This document shows, piece by piece, positions 32,285-40,670 of a stretch of 62,305 bases of DNA. Origin of the DNA: an uncultured Clostridia bacterium (GTDB lineage Bacteria; Bacillota; Clostridia; Christensenellales; Borkfalkiaceae); the NCBI GenBank assembly GCA_944372515.1, contig CALVZM010000038.1, positions 1-62,305 of the forward strand, given 5' to 3'. The notes under the pieces are model-generated. The model was given only the letters and a program-made list of their open reading frames with translations. It was not told the DNA's origin and made no database searches. Position 1 is the first letter of the stretch, and the number at the start of each line of letters is the position of its first letter. Position numbers and translations under genes: made by a program.

Positions 32285-33457
32285 ATGACAGAGAATGAGA
32301 AAAAACAAAATAGCGGCAGTTCCGCACCCTCTTCTCCCGCGGTGCCGACTTCCATACGCGCAAACGGCGTTGCCCTCGACGTTACGGGCAACTTTCCCGG
32401 CGCAGTCGCCATCGACCTGAGCACATCCGAAAGCGGCGTTGCCGTCGGGGTGCGCGGCAAGGGGCTGCAACCCGCGCCGCCTCCGCCGCCCGTGCCCGCG
32501 TTTGTGCCCGTGCAGCCTTCGCCGCCGCGGCAGCCCGCGCAGGCGGAAAAACCCGTCCCCGCGCCGACGCCCGTACAAAAAACGGTGCCCGCGCCCGCGG
32601 CAAAGCCGTTGCCCGCGGCGGAAAAAATTGCGCAGGGCAGGCAGGGGACACAGGGGACGCCCAAGCCTCTTCTGCCCGCAGGGACGGACATCCGTCTTCC
32701 CGTGCGCGGCAAGGTCGTCAACCGCCACGGCAAGCGCATCGGCAAGATCCGGGACAGCGAACTTTTCACGCAGGACGGCAACCGAAAGGGCACGTTCTGC
32801 AAGACGGGCGCCCAGGTCTTTCTCGTGCAGGGAGCGCAGCGGGCGGCATACGTCGACAAGAACGACAACATCTTCACCCTCTCCAACGCCTATGTGGGCA
32901 CCATCCGCCGTTTTCGGTGGCTGGCGCTCTTCCTCGTCCTGCTCATTCTGCTGCTTGCCACGCTGGCTTCGGTGGCGCTCTCCGCCTTCTTCATCCATTC
33001 GTCGGGGCGGTATGCCCCCGTCATCTTTGCGGCGGATGCGGACGGAACGGCGTGGGACGAAACGGAAAATCTCGACGTGTTCTTCAACGAGCGTTTCGGC
33101 GACGCCGTCATCGCGCCGGGGCAGGACGGGTCATACCGCTTCACCATTGAAAACCAAAACGACGACACCGTGGAGTTTTCTTTGGACTTTTCCGAAAAGA
33201 ACCCTTACGGCATCGAGCTCGTTTACCGCCTGGTGCGCGACGGGTCGTATATAGCGGGCGCGGGCGGCTATGTCCCCTGCGAAGAACTCGGCGTGGACGG
33301 GATGACGCTCGAAGCGCGCTCCTCCACGGTCTTTGAATTGCAGTGGCTCTGGCGGGACAACGACCCCGCGGACACCGCGGCGGGCGAAAACGAAGGGGAC
33401 TATACCTTGTTCATCTCCTTCTCCGCCTTCGTCGCACCCCACCAGACCGAACACTGA
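32285..33457 (+). CDS. Proline-rich membrane-anchored protein with TasA-like ectodomain
   Basis: In this 390-residue protein, residues ~1-115 are a long Pro/Ala/Lys-rich cytoplasmic segment. A small domain with PVRGKVVNRHGKRIGKIRDSELF and TKTGAQ-like strands follows (about 135-210). One strong membrane helix lies at about 217-240. The extracellular part (about 245-390) has the strand pattern of TasA/camelysin domains (YRFTIENQNDDTVEFSLDFSE, YTLFISFSAFV). It therefore looks like a membrane base for the fibre, not itself cleaved. The start is ATG 32285 with GGAGAGAAG upstream. Confidence 0.65.
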   Translation: MTENEKKQNSGSSAPSSPAVPTSIRANGVALDVTGNFPGAVAIDLSTSESGVAVGVRGKGLQPAPPPPPVPAFVPVQPSPPRQPAQAEKPVPAPTPVQKTVPAPAAKPLPAAEKIAQGRQGTQGTPKPLLPAGTDIRLPVRGKVVNRHGKRIGKIRDSELFTQDGNRKGTFCKTGAQVFLVQGAQRAAYVDKNDNIFTLSNAYVGTIRRFRWLALFLVLLILLLATLASVALSAFFIHSSGRYAPVIFAADADGTAWDETENLDVFFNERFGDAVIAPGQDGSYRFTIENQNDDTVEFSLDFSEKNPYGIELVYRLVRDGSYIAGAGGYVPCEELGVDGMTLEARSSTVFELQWLWRDNDPADTAAGENEGDYTLFISFSAFVAPHQTEH

Positions 33458-33558
33458 AACGCATAAGAAAAATGGCTGTTTTTTCGGGCATGCCGCCACG
33501 CTTTTCGGCTTTTATCGCGTGCCCGTAATCGGCGGCAAAGACGGGAAGGCAGAAAAAA

Positions 33559-34095
33559 ATGCGCAAGGCTATGCACATTCTGAAAATCATCTTCAAAAGC
33601 CTCATCGGCGTCATTGCGGCGTTCCTCGTCGTCTATAACGTGTGGGCGCTCGCCGCGCGCGCGGGCGCGTTCGGCGACAATCCGACCTTCTTCGGCTTTT
33701 CGGGCGCGGCGGTCATTTCGGGCAGCATGGAACCCGCCATATCCGTGGGGGATTTCGTCGTTACGCAAAAGACGGAGGACTATGCCGTCGGCGACGTCAT
33801 CACCTTCCGCGACGGCGAAACCTATGTAACCCACCGCATCATCCTCGCGGGGGAGGGATTCTACACCACGCAGGGCGACGCCAACAACGCGCCCGACCCC
33901 GAAAGCGTGCCCCTCTCTTCGATCGTGGGCGAAGTCGTCCTCGTCCTGCCCGGCATGGGCAGCGCGGTGCAGTTCTTGCAGAGCCCCGCGGGCTTCTTTG
34001 CCGTCGTCGGCGGGGGGATCGTGCTTTGGCTGATCTCCGATCTTCTCTCTTCCTTCCTGCAAAAAAGGGAGAAGGGCGAACCGGAGGAAGATTGA
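33559..34095 (+). CDS. sipW: SipW-like signal peptidase I (second copy)
   Basis: This 178-residue membrane protease has an N-terminal helix at about 8-28. Catalytic S56 is in ISGSMEPAIS, which is the canonical SGSMEP box, and H92 is in YVTHRI. The C-terminal helix (about 148-170) is followed by a short charged tail. It is closer to textbook SipW than the first copy. Position between two probable substrates suggests it processes the proteins from 34222 and 35691. Codons for GDVITFRDGETYVTHRI are identical at the base level to the first copy. Confidence 0.88.
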   Translation: MRKAMHILKIIFKSLIGVIAAFLVVYNVWALAARAGAFGDNPTFFGFSGAAVISGSMEPAISVGDFVVTQKTEDYAVGDVITFRDGETYVTHRIILAGEGFYTTQGDANNAPDPESVPLSSIVGEVVLVLPGMGSAVQFLQSPAGFFAVVGGGIVLWLISDLLSSFLQKREKGEPEED

Positions 34096-34221
34096 GCCGA
34101 AAGACGGGGGCATGCCCGCCTGCAAGCGGTCTTTGCTCTGCGGCAGTTTTTTGAAAATATTCACTTTATTTGATTCTGATTCGGAAAGGCTTTGTTTATT
34201 TTTCGGTAAGGAGCACAGAGA

Positions 34222-35694
34222 ATGAGAAATCGGGAGACCGAGAGAAAAAACCGAAAATTAAGGGAGATACCCGTCGTATCTTATCTTTGCTGGCTGCTCG
34301 CCGTGGCGGTGCTGTTCACGGGCGTTACCTTTTCGCGTTACACCACGCAGGTCAGCGGCGACGTTTCAACTTCTCTTTCGCCCTTCGTCGCTTCCTACAC
34401 GATCGAAAACATCTCTTCGACCGACTTCAACAACGCCGACTATTCGCACACCGGCAGCGTTTCCGACGCCCGCACGGCGCGCAGCGTGCGTTTTTCCGTG
34501 CAGAACCACACGTCCTCCCGCGTGAGCGGCGTGCCCCTGCGCGCTTCCATACGCCTGCGCATCCCCGCCAAACTCGCCGACCAACTCGCCTTGCAGGTGC
34601 GTGAAGTTTCCTTTGAAACGGGCAGCGTGTCGCGCAAAGCCGTAACCCCGCAATACGTCCTCGGCAATTTCATCTATCAGGTGGACGCCTCTTCGGGCGT
34701 CTATGAATACAAATTGCAGAGCGATAAAAGGGTTTACCGCACGGCGGACGCCGTCATCGACACGGCGCGGTGCAAGGACTATGCCGCGTGGAGCGCGACG
34801 GATGAAGAAGTGTCCCTGCGCGGCGCGTTTGCCGCCGACGGCACGGGCGCCATCGTCGCCACGGGCGCGGAAAGCGGCGCCGTACTCACCGTTTCCTCGG
34901 CCCTTTCCACGCAGGAATATTCGGTCGGCTTCCGCCGCGGCACCGACGAGAACGGGCTGGAAGAGCAACTCTTCTTCGACCTGCGCAAGGAGATCCTCTA
35001 TTACACCATCGACCTCACCCTTCCTTCCCTCGTCTTTGAAGCGGGCACGCCCGCCAAACGCACCTTTGAACTCTTTCTGATGCTCACCGAGCACGTCTCC
35101 AACGACGGCATCCCCTTCGAGGAAAACGGCACGGCGGGCGCCCCTTCCTATAAAGCACTGCTCACCGCGCCCGCGGCGGGCACGCCCTGCTACACGCTGG
35201 ATGGGGCGCAGGTGTTGGGCTATCGCTACAACGTGGACGCAAGCACCTATCACACCGCGGACTTTTCCGACCCGACGGGCGACAGCACGGTGGTGCGCGT
35301 GGAAAAGCGTTACGGCGAGGCAGGGGGCGTATACACGGGTGAGAACGTGCTCACGTTCAGCCACGTTGCGCCCATGGACGACGAATCCGCCGATTTCGCG
35401 CACGCGGTCTCCTTTGACGTCAACGGCACGCAACAGACGAAATTTTCGGACATGGGTGAGGTGCAGGACCTCTTCGGCGTCTGTTCCAATTGGGAAAACC
35501 TGCCCGACGGCGATCCCGATAAATATTACATATCCCTGCGCGGCGTAACCGACGACCCTTTGAAGGCGGCATACGGCGACGCGGCGGAGGTTTATTCCCT
35601 CTATGAACCGCTCACGCGGCTCTACAATTCTCAATTGACCGTGCTCTTCGTGCAAAACGGCGAAGCGCCCGCGGGCGGGGAGGTGAGCGCATGA
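34222..35694 (+). CDS. Large SipW-dependent surface protein
   Basis: This 490-residue protein has a basic N-terminus, a hydrophobic stretch (LCWLLAVAVLFTGVTF) and then SRYTTQVSGDVSTSLSPF, matching the SipW-type signal of the 31198 protein. The mature part is about 450 residues of beta-rich sequence with few charges. A region near 45-130 (NADYSHTGSVSDARTARSVRF and onward) resembles a TasA-like sandwich; the remainder is unassigned. Cysteines are few (one near the middle, one in the last third). The stop overlaps the next start (ATGA at 35691), so it is made together with the beta-helix protein. Confidence 0.7.
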   Translation: MRNRETERKNRKLREIPVVSYLCWLLAVAVLFTGVTFSRYTTQVSGDVSTSLSPFVASYTIENISSTDFNNADYSHTGSVSDARTARSVRFSVQNHTSSRVSGVPLRASIRLRIPAKLADQLALQVREVSFETGSVSRKAVTPQYVLGNFIYQVDASSGVYEYKLQSDKRVYRTADAVIDTARCKDYAAWSATDEEVSLRGAFAADGTGAIVATGAESGAVLTVSSALSTQEYSVGFRRGTDENGLEEQLFFDLRKEILYYTIDLTLPSLVFEAGTPAKRTFELFLMLTEHVSNDGIPFEENGTAGAPSYKALLTAPAAGTPCYTLDGAQVLGYRYNVDASTYHTADFSDPTGDSTVVRVEKRYGEAGGVYTGENVLTFSHVAPMDDESADFAHAVSFDVNGTQQTKFSDMGEVQDLFGVCSNWENLPDGDPDKYYISLRGVTDDPLKAAYGDAAEVYSLYEPLTRLYNSQLTVLFVQNGEAPAGGEVSA

Positions 35695-38600
35695 CGGGCG
35701 AAATGAAGAAAAAAATCGCATTGAGCGTCTTTTTGTCCCTGCTCATCATCACCATGCTTTCCTTCTCCCTGACCGCCGCGCGCTATTCCAAGGACGCGGA
35801 ATCGGAAGGGATCTATGACGGACAGATAGAATACACCCTCTCCGACCAGGTCGAGATCCGCAACATGGACGAATTTTTCAACGCCGTCGAGAACGGCTAC
35901 ACCAACGTGCAGATCTCCGAGGAGGCGTCCGACCCCTTCATCATCACGGGCGATTCTCCCGACGTCAATTCCGACCTCACCATCGATCTGAACGGGCACG
36001 TGCTCCAACGCAACGACCGCGAACAGTTTCTGAACGTAACCGAAGGCGTGCGCCTCACCGTCATCGACTCAAAGGGCGGCGGCGGGTTCTATAACCCTGT
36101 CGGCAGCGTCCTCAACATCGACGGCGGCACGCTCACCGTGGCGGGCGGCGTGTTCGAGAGCGGTCCGCGCGACGGCAAACTGACTTTCGCCGCTTCCGCC
36201 GTTGCCGCGCAGAGGAAGAGCGAATATGCCGCGGCGGACGGCAGCGGCTATCACACGGCGGCGGGCGCGTCGATGAGCGGCACGCAGTCCCTTTCCGTGC
36301 AGGTCAAAAACAGCGGGTCATACACCGCGCAGACGGCATCCATGCCCGTGATCAGTCCCTATACCGAGATCGTGCAGGACGGGGAAAAGGAACGCCTGCG
36401 TATCAACGGCAATATGTATTTCGACGGGCAGACCAACCCCGGTTACGGCGGTCTCGTCGTCAGCGATACCTATCTTTACTACACCGTGGACGATGTGAAC
36501 GTCCTCGGCGCGACCATCACCGCCGATCCCGCTTCCGCCGACTTCTATTACAGTTATTATGCCGACGAAAGCACCTATGCCTATGCGGGTGCCCCGTCGT
36601 CGGCGGGGGAAACGCCGCCCGAAGGGCAGGTGCGCATCACCGTATACGGCTACAACCGCGTGAAAGCCGCGGCGACCGATTCCCAGACCCACGTCGGCGA
36701 CAGCGAAGCGCATGGCTTTTCCGCCGTCCGCCTGACCGACGGCAATCTCTATGCCCGCGGGGGCTATTACCTCACCTATTTCGGTGAACAGAACACCTAT
36801 TCGGTCTATGCCGAAGGGGGCTACATGTCCGTTTCGGGCAGCGAGACCGCCTTCGGCGCGCACGGGCAGGGCATGTGCGTGAGCGTCTCTTATGACTCTG
36901 CCGACACGTCCGAGGAATACCTGCAATTCGAGAGCGGCAAATTCTATTCCGAACTCGGCGACACCGTGCGCGTTTCGGGCGGATACATCCAAATCGACAA
37001 CGCCACCTTTGAAAAGGACGCCTCCGCCGCGGCTTCTTCGCAGGACGGCGGCGCCGCCATCCACCTGCGGGGCGGCAAATTGGAGACGTCGAACGTCGGC
37101 TTCACCATCACCGGCTCGCATGTCCGCGGGGTCTATGCCGAGGCAGAGGAAACGGGTTCCGGCGTAGCCGAGGAAGGCATCTCCCTCACGGGCGCGACCT
37201 TCTCCTTCAACGGCGAGAAAGACGCCTTTGCGGAAGGCGGTAAGGACAGCGGCTGCACCGACAATTACGGCATCTATGCCGAGAGCGGCACGGTGAAAGT
37301 AGAGGACTTTTCCCTGTACATGGCGGACTCCTACGGCAGGGGTATTTATGCAAACGGGGGCGACGTCTCCCTTGCGGGCACGAACGACATCTTCGTGCAG
37401 GGCGCCAATTCGGCGGGCATCCTCACCTATGGCGGCGAAGTGGAAGTGCAGGGCACGTTTGATTGCAAAGTCGGCATTGGCGGAAAGGACAAAACGACGC
37501 TTTCCAGCGCCGCCGTCAGTACCGAGGGCGGCTCGATCGTCCTGAACGCCGCCGCGACCATCGACACCTACGGTCTCGGCATCACTTCCCGCGGCAACGG
37601 CACCATCACCGTCGGCGGTACGCTCACGCTCACCTCGTATTACGGCACCGCCGTCTACATGTCGGGCGGCAAGCTCACCACGTCGGCGGGCTCCGAGGTC
37701 AGCATCACCAGCACAATCAACGGCGGCAAAGAATGGGTTACCGCGCCCGGCGCGACGGGCACCGCCAATCAGGAAATCTATAACGGCATATACATCCAGG
37801 GCGGCTCGCTCGAGGCGAACGGCTCCTTCAACGTTACCCACGAGGGCATAGCGAACGCCGTGCAAAAAAACGTGGTATATGCCGATTACGTCATCCTCAG
37901 CCACGCCGTCCGCGTGGAGAACCAAACGGGCGGCAACATCTATGTCGTCTTGCGTAAGGGGAACATCGAAAACAAGGTCGGCGGCGGCGTGTACGTCGCG
38001 GGGGGCGAAGTCTATCTCGGCTCTTCTTCCGCCGCGGGGTCGGGCGGCCTCACCGTAACGGCGTCGGGCAACGAGACGTATGACACCCCCATGCAGGCGG
38101 TCGAGGGCGTCGATATCAACAATTGGCAATACCGCGGCAGCAAGACGGGCGGCAACGCCGTGCAGGCGGACGGCGGCAACCTGACCATTTACAGCGGCAC
38201 TTACACCGCCAAGCAGGGCAACGGCATCTATGTGCGCGACGGCGAAGTAACCATCGCGGGCGGCACCTTCGGCGGCGCCGATAATTACGAGGCGGATTCG
38301 GACGACGGCATGCTCGCCGGGGCGGCGGCGTCTTACAGCCTGCGCGTGCACGGCGGCAAGACCACGGTGGAAGGCGGCACTTTCGACTCGGCAAGCGGCA
38401 GTTGTGCTTTCTTCATGGGCAGCGCAAGCGCGGAAAACGACAAAACGACCATCACGGGCGGCAGTTTCCGCTCCGAGCGGCAGACGGGCATCAGCGTGTA
38501 TGACGGCGCCGACGTGGAAATCGGCACGGCGGACGGGAACAATGCTTCCGTCGTCGTCGGCGGCACGGCGGTGGGCGTCGCGCTCGAAGAGGAAAAGAAC

Positions 38601-39116
38601 ACTTCCATGACCCTGCTCATCCGCAGCGGCACCTTTTACAGCCCGGACGGCAACGCCGTCTGGCACGCCAGCCCGAACGCCAAACTCACCATCACGGGCG
38701 GCGAATTCCGCGGCAGTTATTCCTACTCCGCGGCGGGCGCATGGCAATACCGCGACGGCGTGGACGGCGGCTCCGGTCTGTTCATCAAAAACAACCTTAC
38801 GGGCGGGAGCATCTCCCTCTCGGGCGGGCACTTTATGGGTCATGCGGCGCGGGAAAGCGCAGATTACAACGACAGTTCGTGGAGGAAGGCTACGTATTGG
38901 GCAGACGGCGGCGCCATCGGCACGACCGCAGGCAGATCCGGCTGGGGTACGTGGGTATCTTATTCTTACACCGGCGTAACCCTGCAACTGACCGACATTC
39001 TTTCAAGCGGTTACAGCGCCTATGCAAACAACTCCTCCCGCGTCGATCCCGACCAATACGACGGCTACATCTCCAACACGGTTTCCCGGTATACCGACAT
39101 CACCATCCGACAGTAA
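35691..39116 (+). CDS. Giant repetitive beta-helix surface protein (adhesin-like)
   Basis: This 1141-residue protein has an N-terminal hydrophobic signal segment ending SLTAARYSKDAESEG, the same ARYS-type motif as the other substrates. From about residue 60 on, it is built from repeated short strands with Gly/Asn turns. Phrases recur such as LNIDGGTLTVAGGVF, VRVSGGYIQIDNATF, LTIYSGTYTAKQGNGIYV, VTIAGGTFGGADN and KTTVEGGTFDSASG. This GGxF/GGTY ladder is typical of right-handed parallel beta-helices in adhesins and pectate-lyase-like proteins. No catalytic residues stand out and there is no sorting signal at the C-terminus. It is probably a long surface stalk or adhesin. Confidence 0.78.
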   Translation: MTGEMKKKIALSVFLSLLIITMLSFSLTAARYSKDAESEGIYDGQIEYTLSDQVEIRNMDEFFNAVENGYTNVQISEEASDPFIITGDSPDVNSDLTIDLNGHVLQRNDREQFLNVTEGVRLTVIDSKGGGGFYNPVGSVLNIDGGTLTVAGGVFESGPRDGKLTFAASAVAAQRKSEYAAADGSGYHTAAGASMSGTQSLSVQVKNSGSYTAQTASMPVISPYTEIVQDGEKERLRINGNMYFDGQTNPGYGGLVVSDTYLYYTVDDVNVLGATITADPASADFYYSYYADESTYAYAGAPSSAGETPPEGQVRITVYGYNRVKAAATDSQTHVGDSEAHGFSAVRLTDGNLYARGGYYLTYFGEQNTYSVYAEGGYMSVSGSETAFGAHGQGMCVSVSYDSADTSEEYLQFESGKFYSELGDTVRVSGGYIQIDNATFEKDASAAASSQDGGAAIHLRGGKLETSNVGFTITGSHVRGVYAEAEETGSGVAEEGISLTGATFSFNGEKDAFAEGGKDSGCTDNYGIYAESGTVKVEDFSLYMADSYGRGIYANGGDVSLAGTNDIFVQGANSAGILTYGGEVEVQGTFDCKVGIGGKDKTTLSSAAVSTEGGSIVLNAAATIDTYGLGITSRGNGTITVGGTLTLTSYYGTAVYMSGGKLTTSAGSEVSITSTINGGKEWVTAPGATGTANQEIYNGIYIQGGSLEANGSFNVTHEGIANAVQKNVVYADYVILSHAVRVENQTGGNIYVVLRKGNIENKVGGGVYVAGGEVYLGSSSAAGSGGLTVTASGNETYDTPMQAVEGVDINNWQYRGSKTGGNAVQADGGNLTIYSGTYTAKQGNGIYVRDGEVTIAGGTFGGADNYEADSDDGMLAGAAASYSLRVHGGKTTVEGGTFDSASGSCAFFMGSASAENDKTTITGGSFRSERQTGISVYDGADVEIGTADGNNASVVVGGTAVGVALEEEKNTSMTLLIRSGTFYSPDGNAVWHASPNAKLTITGGEFRGSYSYSAAGAWQYRDGVDGGSGLFIKNNLTGGSISLSGGHFMGHAARESADYNDSSWRKATYWADGGAIGTTAGRSGWGTWVSYSYTGVTLQLTDILSSGYSAYANNSSRVDPDQYDGYISNTVSRYTDITIRQ

Positions 39117-39139
39117 GCCGTAAAACAACCGATCCGACA

Positions 39140-39176
39140 CCCCCGCGGGCACTTCCCCGCGGGGGATATTTTTTTG
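39140..39176 (+). terminator. Terminator of the SipW/beta-helix locus
   Basis: CCCCCGCGGG (39140-39149) pairs with CCCGCGGGGG (39156-39165) around a 6-base loop and is followed by ATATTTTTTT. Confidence 0.9.
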
Positions 39177-39424
39177 CCCCGTTTTACCCCTCGCAACTTC
39201 CTTGCAGGGGGATATTTTTTGCCCCGCGGACAATCTTGTGGACGAAATGCAATATAAAACCGCCCGCCGCCCCGTTTCCGTCCGCCGCGGCGGGTAAAAA
39301 TAAGGGCGCGCGCAGGGCAAAAAGACGGTGCGTGCAGGACAAAAAAACGGCGTAAAATGCACATAATTTGGCGTAACTTGTAAATTTAGACAACAAACGC
39401 AATATGTTTAGGTAATTTTTGCAA

Positions 39425-39452
39425 TTGACACCGGGGGGGGGTATGATATACT
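39425..39452 (+). promoter_or_regulatory. Poly-G (G9) promoter of the decayed GH3 gene
   Basis: TTGACA (39425-39430) and an extended -10, TGATATACT (TATACT at 39447-39452), are separated by 16 bases that contain nine consecutive Gs (39433-39441). It shares its design and the TGATATA element with the promoter at 30149. Confidence 0.7.
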
Positions 39453-39575
39453 TATTATAGTCGAAAGAACTGTCAATTTTCACAAAAGATGTTCTTTTTT
39501 TTCACATTGGCGAAAACAGATCGGAGCAGGGCATCTTTTGGGGCGGGCGGTTTTTTCGGCAGAAAAAATATATAA

Positions 39576-40469
39576 GGAGAGGGATTCATCGGTCAGCGTG
39601 CAACAAGCAGTTACGGTGATGCTCACGGCAAGACGAGCGGTTTTGACCATGACGACGCCATTTCCGTTGCTGAGATAGACGCCTATGCGCAGTATTACGA
39701 TGTGGAATTTGACACCACGGCGTACAACTTCGGCTGGAATTCGGGCATGCTCGGCACGGCGGAAGAACTGCAACTCTATCAACTCATCGGTGTGGAATAT
39801 GATCCCGCCCGCGGCGCGACCGAAGAGGACATTGAAAAATGGGAAGCCCTGCTCGGCGAAATGACGAAAGGTGATTTCCACCGTCTCTTCTCGCAGGGCC
39901 TGAGAAAGACGCTGAGTGTCGAGAGCATCGGCAAGCCCGGCACCAACGACCAGAACGCTTCCAACGGCTTCGAGTGGGCGTTCAATCTCGGCGACGCGAT
40001 GAACGTCATGATCGCGTTCAACGAACTCGGTGATGCCTGGACGGGCAGCAATTACAACCTGATGACCGGATGGCTCCGCGGCGAAGCGGGCATGGCGGGC
40101 TTTGCGCTCTCCGACTGGTACTATTCCGAAGGTGAAAACATCGGCTTCGGCATCCTGGCTGGCGCCTGTCTGCTCGACGGCGACGGCAACGGCGGTTATT
40201 CCGCAGGCGTCGATCCCAGATATGACAACCGTCTGCTGGAAGCCGCGACCCGCATTCTCTACACGGTCGCCAACAGCAACGCCATGAACTTCTGGGGCGA
40301 CGGCACCGAAACGCACAGTTTCGACCCGCTGTGGTATACCACCCGTGAAAACGTGGTAACGGCGACGACGGTGGTCTTTGCGGTGTGCTGCGCCTTCCTC
40401 GTCATCACAACGGCGTGGACGGTTACCCTCGACATCCTTGCTTCCCGCAAGAAGAGCAAGAAGAAGTAA
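39576..40469 (+). pseudogene. Remnant of a permuted GH3 enzyme (5' truncated and internally deleted)
   Basis: The reading frame is open from 39576 but has no ATG; the first usual start is GTG 39702. The encoded part aligns in style with the barrel of the 22207 enzyme: IEKWEALLGEMTKGDFHRLF matches its DPMWDDLLDQLSWED region. The next segment jumps straight to the barrel's end (MIAFNELG..FALSDWYYSEG, with the nucleophile motif SDW kept) and finishes in a membrane helix plus RKKSKKK. The missing middle (barrel strands with the KH pair) and the missing start imply two deletions. AAGGAG at 39574-39579 survives from the original gene. It could still make a small membrane protein. Confidence 0.65.
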
Positions 40470-40528
40470 GCATTCTCTTCGCTTCCCCCGAAAGGGGACG
40501 TGAGGCAAATTGCAAAGCAAAAAACAGA

Positions 40529-40559
40529 ACATGCCCGCCTTTCGGCGGGCATGTTTTTG
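40529..40559 (+). terminator. Terminator after the GH3 remnant
   Basis: ACATGCCCGCC (40529-40539) pairs perfectly with GGCGGGCATGT (40544-40554) around TTTC, followed by a T tract. The stem contains the recurrent CATGCCCGC motif. Confidence 0.9.
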
Positions 40560-40670
40560 CGTGTCGGGGAATGATGGGGCATGATACCGTCGGGCGCGGC
40601 GTCAAAAAACAGGCGCGGCGGCTGAAAAAAGGGGAAAAAGCGGGCATGGTCGGGGCGTCATATGGCGCCG

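Larger units (their letters stand above)
39117..39575. other. Intergenic region with repeated terminator motif and poly-G promoter
   Basis: This region holds the terminator at 39140-39176 and a direct repeat GGGGGATATTTTTT...GCCCCG (39161-39182 and 39208-39229). A 150-base stretch with no recognised feature follows, and then the poly-G promoter at 39425-39452. Confidence 0.6.

Noticed and set aside
36318..38987. Antisense reading frame of about 890 codons opposite the beta-helix gene
   Set aside because: It is a shadow of the repetitive Gly-rich coding strand. The product is Ala/Arg/Val-rich with no signal, motif or ribosome site.
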